The position numbers and the translations under genes were made by a program. From MADRE3 sp963718195 (GTDB lineage: Bacteria; Desulfobacterota; Desulfobulbia; Desulfobulbales; Desulfocapsaceae), in contig CAVQYQ010000004.1 of NCBI GenBank assembly GCA_963718195.1, positions 186,001-250,000 on the forward strand: 64,000 nt of DNA, read 5' to 3'. The notes under the pieces are model-generated. The model saw only the letters and a program-made list of their open reading frames with translations. It searched no databases and was not told where the DNA came from. This document shows, one piece after another, positions 44,350 through 54,185 of the stretch. Within the stretch, counting starts at the first letter, position 1. Each line of letters opens with the position of its first letter.

Positions 44350-45645
44350 ATGTCCAAGAAAACAGCACAGTTAATTGTTGACGGTACAACATATGAATTA
44401 CCGATAGTCAAAAGCACAACCGGTGAAGAGGCGATAGATATTCGAACGCTGCTGAAAACAACCGGCCTCACTACCTTTGACAGCGGCTATATGAATACAG
44501 GAGCATGTCGATCCGCTGTTACCTATCTGGACGGCAAGAACGGAATCCTCAGATACCGGGGGTACGACATAGCTGATCTCGCGGAAAACTGTCCATTTAT
44601 CGAGGTTGCCTACCTGCTGCTAACCGGTGAGTTGCCGACCTTGGATGAGCTCAATACGTTCAGGCATGACATGATCAGGTTCGCCCTGATTCACGAAGAC
44701 ATGATCCATTTCTTTGACCACTTCCCGCCCAATTCCTCGCCGATGTCTATTCTATCGACCATGGTCGGTTCTCTGCATGACTTTTATCCGGAGATGGATC
44801 TTGAGGAAGATCCTTATGGCGGAATAACAACAACAGCTGCACGGCTGTTATCCAAAATTCGAACCATTGCCGCCTTTTCTTATAAAAAGAGTATCGGTCA
44901 TCCACTTGTCTACCCACGTGCCGACCTGAACTATTGCTCAAACTTTCTCAATATGATGTTTGACCGGCCCAACATGCCCTATGAAATTAATCCGATTGTG
45001 GTCTCGGCATTGAACAAACTGCTCATCCTGCATGCCGATCATGAGCAGAACTGTTCGACCTCCACCGTACGTCTGGTTGGAAGTGCCGGAGTCAGGTTGT
45101 ACCCGTCTATCTCTGCAGGGGTCAACGCACTCTGGGGGCCGCTGCATGGCGGGGCCAATGCAGCGGTGTTACGGATGCTTGAGATGATCAATGAAGATGG
45201 TATGAACTTCCAGAAATACATCGATAAAGCCAAAGACCCGAACGACCGATACCGGCTGACCGGTTTTGGCCATCGGGTCTATAAGACATACGACCCGCGT
45301 GCCAAGCTTATCAAGAAAGTCTGTGAGGATATTCTCGAGACACTGGAAGTCTCTGATCCACTTCTCGATATCGCCCAGGAACTTGAGCACCGGGTAAGCA
45401 ACGATGACTATTTTGTCTCGCGCAACCTCTACCCCAACGTCGACTTTTACTCGGGGATCATATACCGGGCCATGGGCATACCGACCAACATGTTCACCGT
45501 CATGTTTGCACTTGGCAGACTGCCCGGCTGGATCACCCACTGGCAGGAGATGCACATGGACAGCGAGAGTGCCCGAATCGGCAGACCCCGCCAGATTTAC
45601 ACCGGAATCGTAGAGCGACCCTTTTTACCGATCGGCGCCAGGTAG
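44350..45645 (+). CDS. gltA: Citrate synthase (type II, GltA-like)
   Basis: This 431-residue enzyme condenses acetyl-CoA and oxaloacetate. Active-site parts are HADHEQNCSTSTVRLVGS (about residues 236-253), GFGHRVYKTYDPRAK (about 308-322) and NVDFYSGIIYRAMG (about 364-377), with the catalytic histidines and aspartate present. I chose the ATG at 44350 (MSKKTAQL) because AGAGG lies 7 bases upstream. The longer frame from 44302 has no support. In a sulfate reducer it may serve the TCA cycle or glutamate synthesis. It is convergent with polA across a shared hairpin. Confidence 0.96.
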   Translation: MSKKTAQLIVDGTTYELPIVKSTTGEEAIDIRTLLKTTGLTTFDSGYMNTGACRSAVTYLDGKNGILRYRGYDIADLAENCPFIEVAYLLLTGELPTLDELNTFRHDMIRFALIHEDMIHFFDHFPPNSSPMSILSTMVGSLHDFYPEMDLEEDPYGGITTTAARLLSKIRTIAAFSYKKSIGHPLVYPRADLNYCSNFLNMMFDRPNMPYEINPIVVSALNKLLILHADHEQNCSTSTVRLVGSAGVRLYPSISAGVNALWGPLHGGANAAVLRMLEMINEDGMNFQKYIDKAKDPNDRYRLTGFGHRVYKTYDPRAKLIKKVCEDILETLEVSDPLLDIAQELEHRVSNDDYFVSRNLYPNVDFYSGIIYRAMGIPTNMFTVMFALGRLPGWITHWQEMHMDSESARIGRPRQIYTGIVERPFLPIGAR

Positions 45646-45656
45646 GCGAGCTATCA

Positions 45657-45693
45657 GGTGAGACGGTCCCCGACAGGCGGGGCCCGTCTCACC
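45657..45693. terminator. Shared hairpin between convergent gltA and polA
   Basis: A 10-bp stem GGTGAGACGG / CCGTCTCACC encloses an inner CCCC / GGGG stem. It lies 12 bases after gltA and 4 bases after the polA stop. T runs are short, so termination strength is uncertain. Confidence 0.65.
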
Positions 45694-45696
45694 GTT

Positions 45697-48366
45697 TCAC
45701 TTCGCCAGACTACCCCCTGTTTCCATATTCACAACCAGCGGGACATCCAGTTCCATGGCCTGCTCCATCTCTTCTCTGATCATGCCCTTTATACGGTCAC
45801 ACTCACCCTCATCCAGTTCAAACACCAGTTCATCGTGAATCTGCAGCAACATTTGGCAGCTGCTCTTCTCGCGCTTGAGCAGATCGTCCACACGCAGCAT
45901 CGCCAACTTGATGATATCAGCGGCAGTTCCCTGGATAGGAGTGTTGATTGCGGCTCTCTCGGCAAACTCTCGCCTCATCTTGTTCTTTGCCTCAATCTCA
46001 GGAAGATATCGTCTTCGATTCAGCAGGGTTGACACAAAACCATCGGTTCTTGCAGCAGCGACAATATCGAGCATGTATTGTTTCACACCGCCATACACCC
46101 CAAAATATCGATCAATAAAGGTCTGGGCCTCTTTTCTGGTGATCTTCAATTGATTGGAAAGGCCGAAACTGCTCATACCGTAGACAATTCCGAAATTAAT
46201 ACTCTTGGCCGCGCGCCGCATGTCCGAGGTGATCAGCAGCGGGGATACACCAAATATCTCAGCCGCTGTCCGGCTGTGGATGTCATCGCCGTTTCTGAAG
46301 GCCGTCATGAGAGCCGGATCCTGCGAATAGTGGGCAAGGACCCGCAGGTCGATCTGGGAGTAGTCGGCCGAAAGAAATATTTTACCCGGCGCCGGGACAA
46401 ACGCCTCCCGGATACGGTTACCCTCTTCCCCACGAATCGGGATGTTCTGCAGGTTTGGGTTACTACTGGACAACCTGCCGGTGGCAGTGACCGCCTGGTT
46501 ATAAGATGTATGAATACGTCGACTGTCAGGGTCAATCAGCAGCTTTAGCTTTTCGACATAGGTAGTCAGCAGTTTCGCCAGGTTTCGATATTTTATAATA
46601 TGAGCAGGCAGATCGTGTTTGGCCGCCAGCTTCTCAAGGACCTTCATGTCCGTTGAATACCCTGTTTTCGTTTTCCTGCCATGGGGCAGCTCCAGCTCAT
46701 CAAAAAGTACCGTCCCCAGTTGCTGGGGCGAATTAATGTTGAATTCATGTCCTGCCAGGCTGAATATCTCCTTCTCGAGCACCTGGAGTTTTTCTTCGAA
46801 CTCTTTTGCCAGATCATCCAGACAGGCTTCATCAACCATGATGCCACTGCGTTCCATTCTGGCGAGAATCGGCACCAGGGCCATCTCCACATCGGCAAAC
46901 AGGGACATCTGTCCATTGGTCTCCAGCAGCTCCTGGTAATAGTCCCAGAGCACAAAGGTACCGTAAACGTCCTCACACGAATAACTGCAGGCCCTGTCCA
47001 CTGCAACATAGGCAAAGGCGTCTTCTCTCTTGTCCCCTTCAACAACCTCGCCATAGGAGGTGAGCTTCAATCCCTGGTCAAGGCAGAGGTCATCAAGTTT
47101 AAAAGACCGTCGTAACGGTTCAGCCAGATGAGCTGCAATCATGGTATCAGCAATGGGGGGGCGAAGCGATATACCCATATTTTTTTCCAGTACGGCGTAA
47201 TCATATTTTATATTATGGCCAATCTTCAGGATAGTATCCGACAGTAAGTAAGGTTCCAGCACTGTCTTGACACTATCCAGTGACAATTGTGAGGTGATGA
47301 GTGCACCATCTTCACCGAGGTGACCAACAGGTATATAGTAGCTGTGCTGACGATCTACTGAGATTGAAACACCCACCAGTTCTGCAGATCGGACATTGAG
47401 TGACGTCGTCTCCGTGTCAATTGCCAGGATGGAAGCCTTGGATAATTTGTCAGCCAGGTCATGCAGTTGCTCGTCCTGATCGATCAGAACAAAGCCATCA
47501 GACGGTATCTCTATTCCGTTATCAAGCTCTTTGAGCAGGGAAGAAAACCCGAGCTCTGCATAAATTTGCTTTAACGCAGCCTCGTCTGGCTGGCCGAGTT
47601 TATAGCCGTCGAGTTGGACTGGTATATCCGGATCTGCCTTAAGCCTGATCAGGTCGCGGGATAAAAAGGCGCTCTGCCGATTTTCAATCAGCCGCTCTTT
47701 CATCTTCGATTTTTTCAGCGTATCGATCTCATCATACAACGACTCAAGAGAGCCGAATTGGGTGATCAGCTTGGCTGCAGACTTCGGACCTACGCCGGGT
47801 ACGCCGGGAACATTGTCTGAACTATCCCCCATCAGGGCAAAACAATCCAGCAGCTGCTCAGGATAAACCTGATATTTATTAAACACCCCCTGGCGGTCCA
47901 TAACCCGGTCATTCATCGGATCCCACATGCTCACCCGCTCATCCACCAGCTGCAGGAGGTCCTTGTCCCCTGAGACGATAACGACCTGATGGTCCTGGGC
48001 TGACAACACCCTGGCAACAGAACCGATAATGTCATCGGCCTCCAGTTCCTGTTTCTCGAAACTTACGATGCCCATCGCTTTGACGAGCTGCTTGATAAAC
48101 GGAATCTGTGGTGCAAGTTCCTCTGGCATCGGTGGACGATTGGCCTTATATGGTTTGTAGAGATCATGCCTGAACACCGGTCCCCTGGTATCAAAAGCCA
48201 CGGCCACATAGTGTGGTTTACGTTCATTGATGAGCCGACGAAGAATATTGACAAAGCCGAAAACGGCATTGGTCTGGAAGCCTTCACTGTTGGTAAGCGG
48301 TGCAACTGCATGAAAAGCACGATAAATAAAGGCGCTGCCGTCAATGATAAATACTGTATTGTTCAC
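45697..48366 (-). CDS. polA: DNA polymerase I
   Basis: This 889-residue enzyme has all three domains: 5'-3' flap exonuclease (about 1-300), 3'-5' proofreading exonuclease with an intact ILAIDTETTSLN acid pair (about 350), and polymerase with motif A LSADYSQIDLRVLAHYS (about 665) and motif C QIHDELVFELDE (about 845). I chose the GTG at 48366 (MNNTVFIIDGSAFIYRAF), which has GGAGAG 6 bases upstream. The open frame extends 33 codons further without support. It is needed for Okazaki fragment processing and repair. Confidence 0.95.
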   Translation of the reverse strand: MNNTVFIIDGSAFIYRAFHAVAPLTNSEGFQTNAVFGFVNILRRLINERKPHYVAVAFDTRGPVFRHDLYKPYKANRPPMPEELAPQIPFIKQLVKAMGIVSFEKQELEADDIIGSVARVLSAQDHQVVIVSGDKDLLQLVDERVSMWDPMNDRVMDRQGVFNKYQVYPEQLLDCFALMGDSSDNVPGVPGVGPKSAAKLITQFGSLESLYDEIDTLKKSKMKERLIENRQSAFLSRDLIRLKADPDIPVQLDGYKLGQPDEAALKQIYAELGFSSLLKELDNGIEIPSDGFVLIDQDEQLHDLADKLSKASILAIDTETTSLNVRSAELVGVSISVDRQHSYYIPVGHLGEDGALITSQLSLDSVKTVLEPYLLSDTILKIGHNIKYDYAVLEKNMGISLRPPIADTMIAAHLAEPLRRSFKLDDLCLDQGLKLTSYGEVVEGDKREDAFAYVAVDRACSYSCEDVYGTFVLWDYYQELLETNGQMSLFADVEMALVPILARMERSGIMVDEACLDDLAKEFEEKLQVLEKEIFSLAGHEFNINSPQQLGTVLFDELELPHGRKTKTGYSTDMKVLEKLAAKHDLPAHIIKYRNLAKLLTTYVEKLKLLIDPDSRRIHTSYNQAVTATGRLSSSNPNLQNIPIRGEEGNRIREAFVPAPGKIFLSADYSQIDLRVLAHYSQDPALMTAFRNGDDIHSRTAAEIFGVSPLLITSDMRRAAKSINFGIVYGMSSFGLSNQLKITRKEAQTFIDRYFGVYGGVKQYMLDIVAAARTDGFVSTLLNRRRYLPEIEAKNKMRREFAERAAINTPIQGTAADIIKLAMLRVDDLLKREKSSCQMLLQIHDELVFELDEGECDRIKGMIREEMEQAMELDVPLVVNMETGGSLAK

Positions 48367-48447
48367 CGCTGTCTCTCCATGTGAAAGACCAGCAAACCCG
48401 AGAGTTCTGCCTGTTTTACTGATCTTTGAAAGCCTGTATGAAAGCAT

Positions 48448-48483
48448 AGAAAAAGGGAGAAGCAAACGCCTCTCCCTTTTTCT
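48448..48483. terminator. Terminator between usp and polA
   Basis: A perfect 13-bp stem AGAAAAAGGGAGA / TCTCCCTTTTTCT with a 10-base loop lies about 40 bases after the universal stress protein stop. T-rich flanks on both strands allow bidirectional action. Confidence 0.8.
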
Positions 48484-48524
48484 AAAACAATCTACTTTTC
48501 CCTTTGCCGAACAAGGACAAAAGG

Positions 48525-49022
48525 CTATTCATCGATAATATGTTTCTGAATCCGTTTGGTCAGTCTTTCGGTAATATCATCTCCACGAAAGGAGATTACC
48601 GGAACCGGGCATTTTCTAAACATTCTCTCGGCAACCGACCCGGCAAAGACATGCCTGAGCTCCTTTGATTTTATACCCATTACGACAGTATCAATTTCAG
48701 CCTCGACGACTAACCTGAGCAGTTCAGTGGTCGGATCACCAATCAGGAAAGAAAAGCTGAGCTTGTCATCGGGAAGCGATAAATGATCAGTCATCTTGAC
48801 AATCTCATCCCGCCGCTCTTTCTTGATAATGTCGATATATTTCTCAGTGTCCACTTTGTAGCCGAATGAGGTGATTTTATTGACCGCATTCAGATCCCGC
48901 TCATTAATCACGTTAACCACAATCAATTCGGCACCCAATGGTCCCGCCAAAGCTGCAGCATAGTCGATAATACCTCGGGAATATTTAGAAAATGCCAACG
49001 GTACCATTATCTTTTTTATCAT
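48525..49022 (-). CDS. Universal stress protein (UspA family), TRAP-associated
   Basis: This 165-residue Rossmann-like protein starts MIKKIMVPLAFSKYSRGIIDYAAALA. Its C-terminal nucleotide loop MGIKSKELRHVFAGSVAERM (about residues 118-137) fits the ATP-binding G-x2-G-x9-G(S/T) pattern only loosely, since the second glycine is replaced. It lies 56 bases after the TRAP permease gene. UspA-type proteins coded with TRAP transporters are known, TeaD of the ectoine transporter TeaABC being the studied case, so a regulatory role on the transporter is a fair inference. Confidence 0.85.
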   Translation of the reverse strand: MIKKIMVPLAFSKYSRGIIDYAAALAGPLGAELIVVNVINERDLNAVNKITSFGYKVDTEKYIDIIKKERRDEIVKMTDHLSLPDDKLSFSFLIGDPTTELLRLVVEAEIDTVVMGIKSKELRHVFAGSVAERMFRKCPVPVISFRGDDITERLTKRIQKHIIDE

Positions 49023-49078
49023 GGTCTACTCTCCCTGGCATGAATTGCCAGACATTGTTTTTGTACCACTCGGCCCGA

Positions 49079-51665
49079 TCAGGCTGCCGCCGCTATAACG
49101 TCTTTCTTAGCCCGCTTTTTCTGCAGGAACCAGATTGCCGCGAGTAAAATAAGGGCCGGAATGAACATCAACTGTTTGGGCGGTCGATCATTGAGCATCT
49201 GAATATTAAGGACTTCCTGGTCAAAGTCAATTCTGGCTTTTTCAGCGGGACTGGAAAATACAACATTATCGACAAAGATTGCGCCATCCTCTTCCCGCGT
49301 TTCAATACCAATTGCCTGGAGCCGCTCTTCTCCGGTTGGTTCATCTCCGACCAGCAGCATGACCGTCATGGTGAACTCCCTGCCATCCATTTTTTCGCCT
49401 TTGAGTTCCATTCTCAACTGCTCACCGGGGTTCATGCCGCTAACAATCTGGGTCATCTCTGCTGCGGGTCTTTCCACCAGCTCAGGATAGAGTTTGTCCC
49501 AGAAATATCCCGGCCTGAAGAGTGTGAATGCCACCAGCATGAGTGCTACCGTTTCCCATATTTTGCTTCTGGTCACGAAATACCCTTGTGTTCCGGCAGC
49601 AAAAACAAGCATGGCAATGACCGCTGCAGATACTACGACAATGAAATGAAGCGGACTGCCAACCCCGATCATCAGCAGCTCGGTATTGAAAATAAAGATG
49701 AAGGGCAGAATTGCAGTACGGATATCATAAGCAAACCCCTGGATACCCGTCCGGATCGGATCACCCCCGGATATACCGGCCGCCGCAAAGGCGGCGAGCC
49801 CCACGGGCGGCGTATCGTCGGCAAGAATACCAAAATAAAAGACGAAGAGGTGAACGGCGATCAGCGGAACGATCAGTCCATTCTGAGCCCCAAGGCTGAC
49901 AATAACCGGTGCCATAAGGGTTGAGACAACAATATAGTTTGCTGTCGTCGGCAATCCCATGCCAAGAAGCAGACTGATAGCTGCGGTAAAGACGAGAATC
50001 AGCATCAGGTTACCACCGGAAATAAATTCGACGAACTCTGTCATCACCAGTCCGATTCCGGTCAGCGTGACGGTCCCGACAACAATGCCCGCTGCGGAGG
50101 TTGCGACACCGATGCCGATCATGTTTTTCGCACCTGACACCATACCATTGATCAGGTCCCGCCAGCCCTGCTGAAAAGAAAACTCCGTTCCTTGTGCCTT
50201 ACGAATAAAGCCTTTGAGGGGACGCTGGGTCATGACAATAAATATCAGCAGGATTGTCGCCCAGAAAGCGGAAAGTGAGGGTGAAAGTCGTTCAACCACA
50301 AGGCACCACATCAGAACAACAATCGGCAGTAAAAAATAATAGCCGGCCTGGGCCGTGGCGCCAAGCGGCGGAAGCTCGTTAATTTCAGTGGTCATTTCAA
50401 GCTCGGGTACCCGGCAGGCCAGGTAAACAAGCAATACATAGGCAACCGCCAGCAGGACGACAACGATGTACATCGTTGCAGCACCGGCGACAGCTCTTGA
50501 TCCAGCCAAGACCGTAATAGGTTCCTGCAGCCATCACCAGCAGGAAAAGGATTGTCGAGACAAAGCCAAGCAGACTCTGGGCAAATGTCTTTGTGTGTCT
50601 TTTTTTCATCCCCTCAAGTCCCATCTTGCATGCCTCAAGGTGAACGATATAGACGAGCGCTATATAGGAAATTATCGCCGGCAGGAATGCGTGTTTGATA
50701 ACATCGATATAGGAGATACCAACATATTCAACCATCAGAAATGCGGCTGCCCCCATGACCGGAGGGGTCAACTGGCCATTGGTTGAAGATGCGACCTCGA
50801 CCGCACCCGCCTTTTCAGCGCTGAATCCAACTTTTTTCATCAGCGGAATCGTAAATGTGCCGGTGGTAACCACATTGGCAATGGAAGAGCCAGAAACAAG
50901 TCCGGTCATGGCGGATGAAATGACAGCCGCTTTTGCCGGTCCGCCGCGCATGTGTCCAAGGCCTGCAAATGCCGTTCGAATAAAATAGTTTCCTGCTCCG
51001 GCGGTTTCCAGCAACGACCCAAACAGGACAAACATGAACACCATCCCGGTCGAGACGCCGAGAGCGACCCCAAAAACACCTTCTGTTGACAGCCAGTAAT
51101 GGGACATTCCCTTGGACAAACTCGCACCTTTGTGGGCGATGACCTCCGGCATGTGAGAACCTGCAAAGGTGTAAATAAGAAAAATAGCGGCAACGACCAT
51201 GAGCGGCGGCCCAAGAGCACGCCTGGTCGCCTCAAGCAGCAGTGCCAATCCGGCAACTGCAACAACAAGGTCAAGAGTGGTCGGGTCACCCGGACGTTCT
51301 GCCAGACCACTGTAAAACAGAAAGAGATATGCAGCGCAAAAAGATGCTGTCAGTCCCATAACCCAGTCCTGAACAGGGATATAACTCTTTGGCGACGATT
51401 TGAAAGTCGGGAATGCCGTATAGGCAAGAAACATCGCAAAAGCGAGATGTATCGAACGGGCTTCGGTAGAATTTAATACTATGAAATTAAAAATGTAGGG
51501 CAGAGGAGATGCATACCATAGTTGAAACAGCGTCCAGGCAAGCGGTACGAAGAAAAGAACTTTTTTGGGAATCGCACCTTTCGGATTTCGGGCACCGGTA
51601 TCCGCCTCAGCGATCAATTCATGAACATTTTCACTGGGCAGGGGCTTCTCGGTGGGTTTTGTCAT
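49079..51665 (-). pseudogene. TRAP transporter fused 4TM/12TM permease, frameshifted
   Basis: The N-terminal reading frame (51665 to about 50495) encodes TRAP membrane segments including GLVSGSSIANVVTTGTFTIPLMKKVGFSA split across the conserved DctM-like region. The C-terminal frame (about 50500 to 49079) continues with GLPTTANYIVVSTLMAPVIV and AVHLFVFYFGILADDTPPVG, typical of the TAXI-linked fused permeases. They join at 50494-50498, where removing one base gives WIKAVAGAATMY in one frame. The total span is 2587 bases, one more than a multiple of three, so about 861 residues without the extra base. The start ATG at 51665 has GGAG 8 bases upstream. The extra base may be a real mutation or a sequence error. 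Confidence 0.85.
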
Positions 51666-51960
51666 AGCAGCAACTCCTCTCTGTTCGCTCCGAACCGTTG
51701 GTGCCATGAGTATCTTCTCACCAGGAAGATTAGACACTCAGGAATCCCTACAGCGCGGGGAACTGCAAAAATCTGAATCTTTACTGTTACTATCGCCTCC
51801 CTACCTATTCACATCGAATCGATGGTATGAATCAATGATACGATTGTACTCTCACCTGACTTTTCTTGACTGTAGCCGCAGAAGCAAAGCTACACACGCC
51901 TGTGTAATCATTGCATCATCGAGTCGTCTCGAGACGTTTATCTGTACGGGAGAAAAGAGC

Positions 51961-51988
51961 GGTGCGCGACTCGAACGAGCCGCGCACC
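51961..51988 (-). terminator. Hairpin after the TAXI solute receptor gene
   Basis: An 8-bp G-C stem GGTGCGCG / CGCGCACC with further inner pairs is followed on the minus strand by GCTCTTTTC. It lies 27 bases past the gene stop and could limit permease expression relative to the receptor. Confidence 0.6.
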
Positions 51989-52015
51989 AGTAATCAATAA
52001 ATACAACCAAAAACC

Positions 52016-52993
52016 CTATTCAATCAGGCCAGCTTCCTTGTAATACTTGGCTGCACCATCATGCAATGGAGCAGAAAGTCCATCTTTTACCATTTCCTCT
52101 TTTTTGAGGTTGGCAAATGCAGGATGCAGCTTCTTGAAATCATCAAAATTTTCAAATACTGACTTCACAACAACGTAAATAGTGTTCTCGGGCACAGTAG
52201 CAGAACTGACAAAAGTCGCACCGACACCAAATGTTATCGTGTCTTCATCAGATCCACGATACATTCCACCGGGGATGACTGCGGTACGATAGTAATCGTT
52301 TTCGGATACAAGTGCATCAATCTCCGCACCGGTAACATTTACCAGGACGGCATCACAGGATGTGGTTGCCTCTTTGATTGATCCGTTTGGATGACCGACG
52401 GTATAGATAATCGCATCAACTTTATTGTCGCAAAGTGCCTGGGACTGCTCTGCAGGCTTCAACTCGGCGGCAAGTTTAAAATCATCTTTTGTCCATCCCA
52501 TTTTAGCCATCACGACTTCCATGGTTCCCCGCTGGCCGGAACCTGGGTTACCAATATTGACTCGCTTTCCTTTGAGGTCGTTAAAGTTTTTGATGCCCGA
52601 GTCTGTGCGGGCAACAACCGTGAACGGTTCCGGGTGAACCGAGAATACTGCGCGCAGATCCTTGTTGGGGCCCTTCTCTTTGAACTTGCTCGTGCCATTG
52701 TAGGCATGGTACTGCCAGTCAGACTGGGCAACACCCATATCAAGCTCACCTGCAGCTATGGCGTTGAGGTTATAAACCGATCCTCCGGTACTCTCAACAG
52801 AAGCCCGAATGCCATGCTCTTTTTTACCTTTGTTGGTCAGTCTGGCGATTGCACCGCCAGTCGGATAGTACACACCGGTTACACCACCGGTTCCGATGGT
52901 AACAAACGTTGTATCAGCACTGATCGCAGCAGAGCTGAAAGCCATAACAAAACCCAGTGAGAGGGCTGCTAGCAAAGACGCTTTCTTTTTCAT
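52016..52993 (-). CDS. TAXI family TRAP transporter solute-binding protein
   Basis: This 325-residue exported receptor has an N-terminal signal peptide (MKKKASLLAALSLGFVMAFSS, cut after about residue 27). The mature part begins TTFVTIGTGGVTGVYYPTGG, which is diagnostic of TAXI receptors, and contains GELDMGVAQSDW and LKGKRVNIGNPGSGQRGT. I chose the ATG at 52993, with AAGGAG 7 bases upstream. The longer frame to 53140 lacks support. Ligands of TAXI systems are usually organic acids such as glutamate or 2-oxoglutarate; the ligand here is unknown. It works with the permease at 49079-51665. Confidence 0.93.
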   Translation of the reverse strand: MKKKASLLAALSLGFVMAFSSAAISADTTFVTIGTGGVTGVYYPTGGAIARLTNKGKKEHGIRASVESTGGSVYNLNAIAAGELDMGVAQSDWQYHAYNGTSKFKEKGPNKDLRAVFSVHPEPFTVVARTDSGIKNFNDLKGKRVNIGNPGSGQRGTMEVVMAKMGWTKDDFKLAAELKPAEQSQALCDNKVDAIIYTVGHPNGSIKEATTSCDAVLVNVTGAEIDALVSENDYYRTAVIPGGMYRGSDEDTITFGVGATFVSSATVPENTIYVVVKSVFENFDDFKKLHPAFANLKKEEMVKDGLSAPLHDGAAKYYKEAGLIE

Positions 52994-53504
52994 ACGTTTT
53001 CTCCTTCCTGTTATCTTTTGGTAATATTCTTCCGGCAAATACCGGACCGGAAGAGACTTGACAGCATGACCCCTCCGACTGAGGTTCGGCGGACGGTTAA
53101 GATAAAATGTATCTATGACGGAATAACATTCCGGTTTCACTCAATTTCGACAAATATCAAGCAAAACTGCATCCATAACAGCCTATCAGCTATGGTGTAT
53201 TATGACAGTTACAGCACTTCGGCTTAAAAAAACTACAGCAACAATTTAAAATAATTAACAATATTGCCCTATAAGTCAAGCATTTTCCCTTTTGCAGAAG
53301 GATACGCTCAAAAATTGAACCTCTCTTATAAACCGTTAATCACTCTGCGCGACACTGCAAAGCAAAAAATCACCTGTATTCAATTTAAGTCAACCTTCAT
53401 CTAAGTCTTGACAGGGGTTGCTGCCGGATGCAGCCAGGAATACCTATGAGTCATGCAAGCACCAGCGTATAATCCTGAATACATTTTTCAGGGTAGAACC
53501 CACA
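52994..53504. other. Gene-free region upstream of the TRAP operon
   Basis: No gene is seen in these 511 bases. A hairpin CCTGAA / TTCAGG lies at about 53474-53492, just past the candidate SRP RNA, and another G-C repeat (GGTTGCTGC / GCAGCC) at about 53415-53438. No convincing promoter for the TRAP genes was found. Confidence 0.4.
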
Positions 53505-53575
53505 ATCACCTGGGGTTAGTCCGGCCTTGACGCTCCCTGCTTCCTTCCGCAGGCGGTAGAGATGAACACCAGTAT
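53505..53575 (-). ncRNA. ffs: Candidate small SRP RNA (4.5S type)
   Basis: The minus strand contains CGGAAGGAAGCAG (about 53543-53531), the hallmark tetraloop and symmetric loop of bacterial SRP RNA. It is enclosed by an outer helix CTGGTGTT (53572-53565) / AACCCCAG (53517-53510) with one mismatch. The helix right under the tetraloop is not the usual NCC-GGAA-GGN, because one pair becomes G-G, so this may be a divergent copy or another RNA. The ends are approximate. Confidence 0.5.
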
Positions 53576-53589
53576 CAGTTATCTCCAAT

Positions 53590-53630
53590 AAAAAGTCCCC
53601 CAGTTTACCGGAGAAACAGGGGGACTTTTT
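53590..53630. terminator. Bidirectional terminator after the hibernation/cold-shock gene
   Basis: A perfect 12-bp stem AAAAAGTCCCCC / GGGGGACTTTTT with a 17-base loop lies 22 bases past the gene stop, with T runs on both strands. It separates that gene from the candidate SRP RNA. Confidence 0.85.
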
Positions 53631-53651
53631 ATGCTTTTTTTATGATTAGCT

Positions 53652-54185
53652 TTAGCCGGCCACTCTCACCCACGAGGCCTGAGGGCCCTTATCTCCAAAC
53701 GACTCACCAAACACGACGCTGTCACCTTCCACTAAGTCATCGATCGTCACATTCTTCAGTGCATTTTCATGGAAATAAATCTCCCGGTCGTCAAAGGTTG
53801 TTATAAAACCATATGACTCATGGGGCGAAACCTTATGTACAATACCAACACTATCGGTTTCAATGTGCTGTTCCGGGTTCTTTTTTGCCTTTCGTTTCTT
53901 TCTGAGAATCTCTTTCAGTTGTAAGGATAGAACATCAAACGCCTCAATGAGCAACGGGCGAACCAGTTCGCCTTTTCTATGCACTACTACTGTGTCGTTT
54001 GGGACCGAGGCCACAAGTTTGACCTCGAAGCCGCCTTCCTTATGGTGAGTTGTGGCTTCAATGGCAACGCGGAGATGCAGCACGAACCCTGCATAGTGCC
54101 GAATCAACTTCTCTTTCTCCTCATCAATTTTTACCTGCCAGCCTTTTTTCAACTCAACATTTCGGGCTTCGACTTTTAATTCCAT
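53652..54185 (-). CDS. Ribosome hibernation (HPF/S30AE) domain fused to a cold-shock domain
   Basis: The product has 177 residues. The N-terminal ~105 residues follow the S30AE fold (MELKVEARNVELKKGWQVKI at the start, then FEVKLVASVPNDTVVVHRKG). The C-terminal ~65 residues are a cold-shock domain (GIVHKVSPHESYGFITTF, then REIYFHENAL and VEGDSVVFGE). HPF domains park idle 70S ribosomes; cold-shock domains bind RNA. The pairing suggests a stress ribosome factor. GGAGG lies 6 bases before the ATG, and a palindrome lies 24 bases upstream of the gene. Confidence 0.85.
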   Translation of the reverse strand: MELKVEARNVELKKGWQVKIDEEKEKLIRHYAGFVLHLRVAIEATTHHKEGGFEVKLVASVPNDTVVVHRKGELVRPLLIEAFDVLSLQLKEILRKKRKAKKNPEQHIETDSVGIVHKVSPHESYGFITTFDDREIYFHENALKNVTIDDLVEGDSVVFGESFGDKGPQASWVRVAG

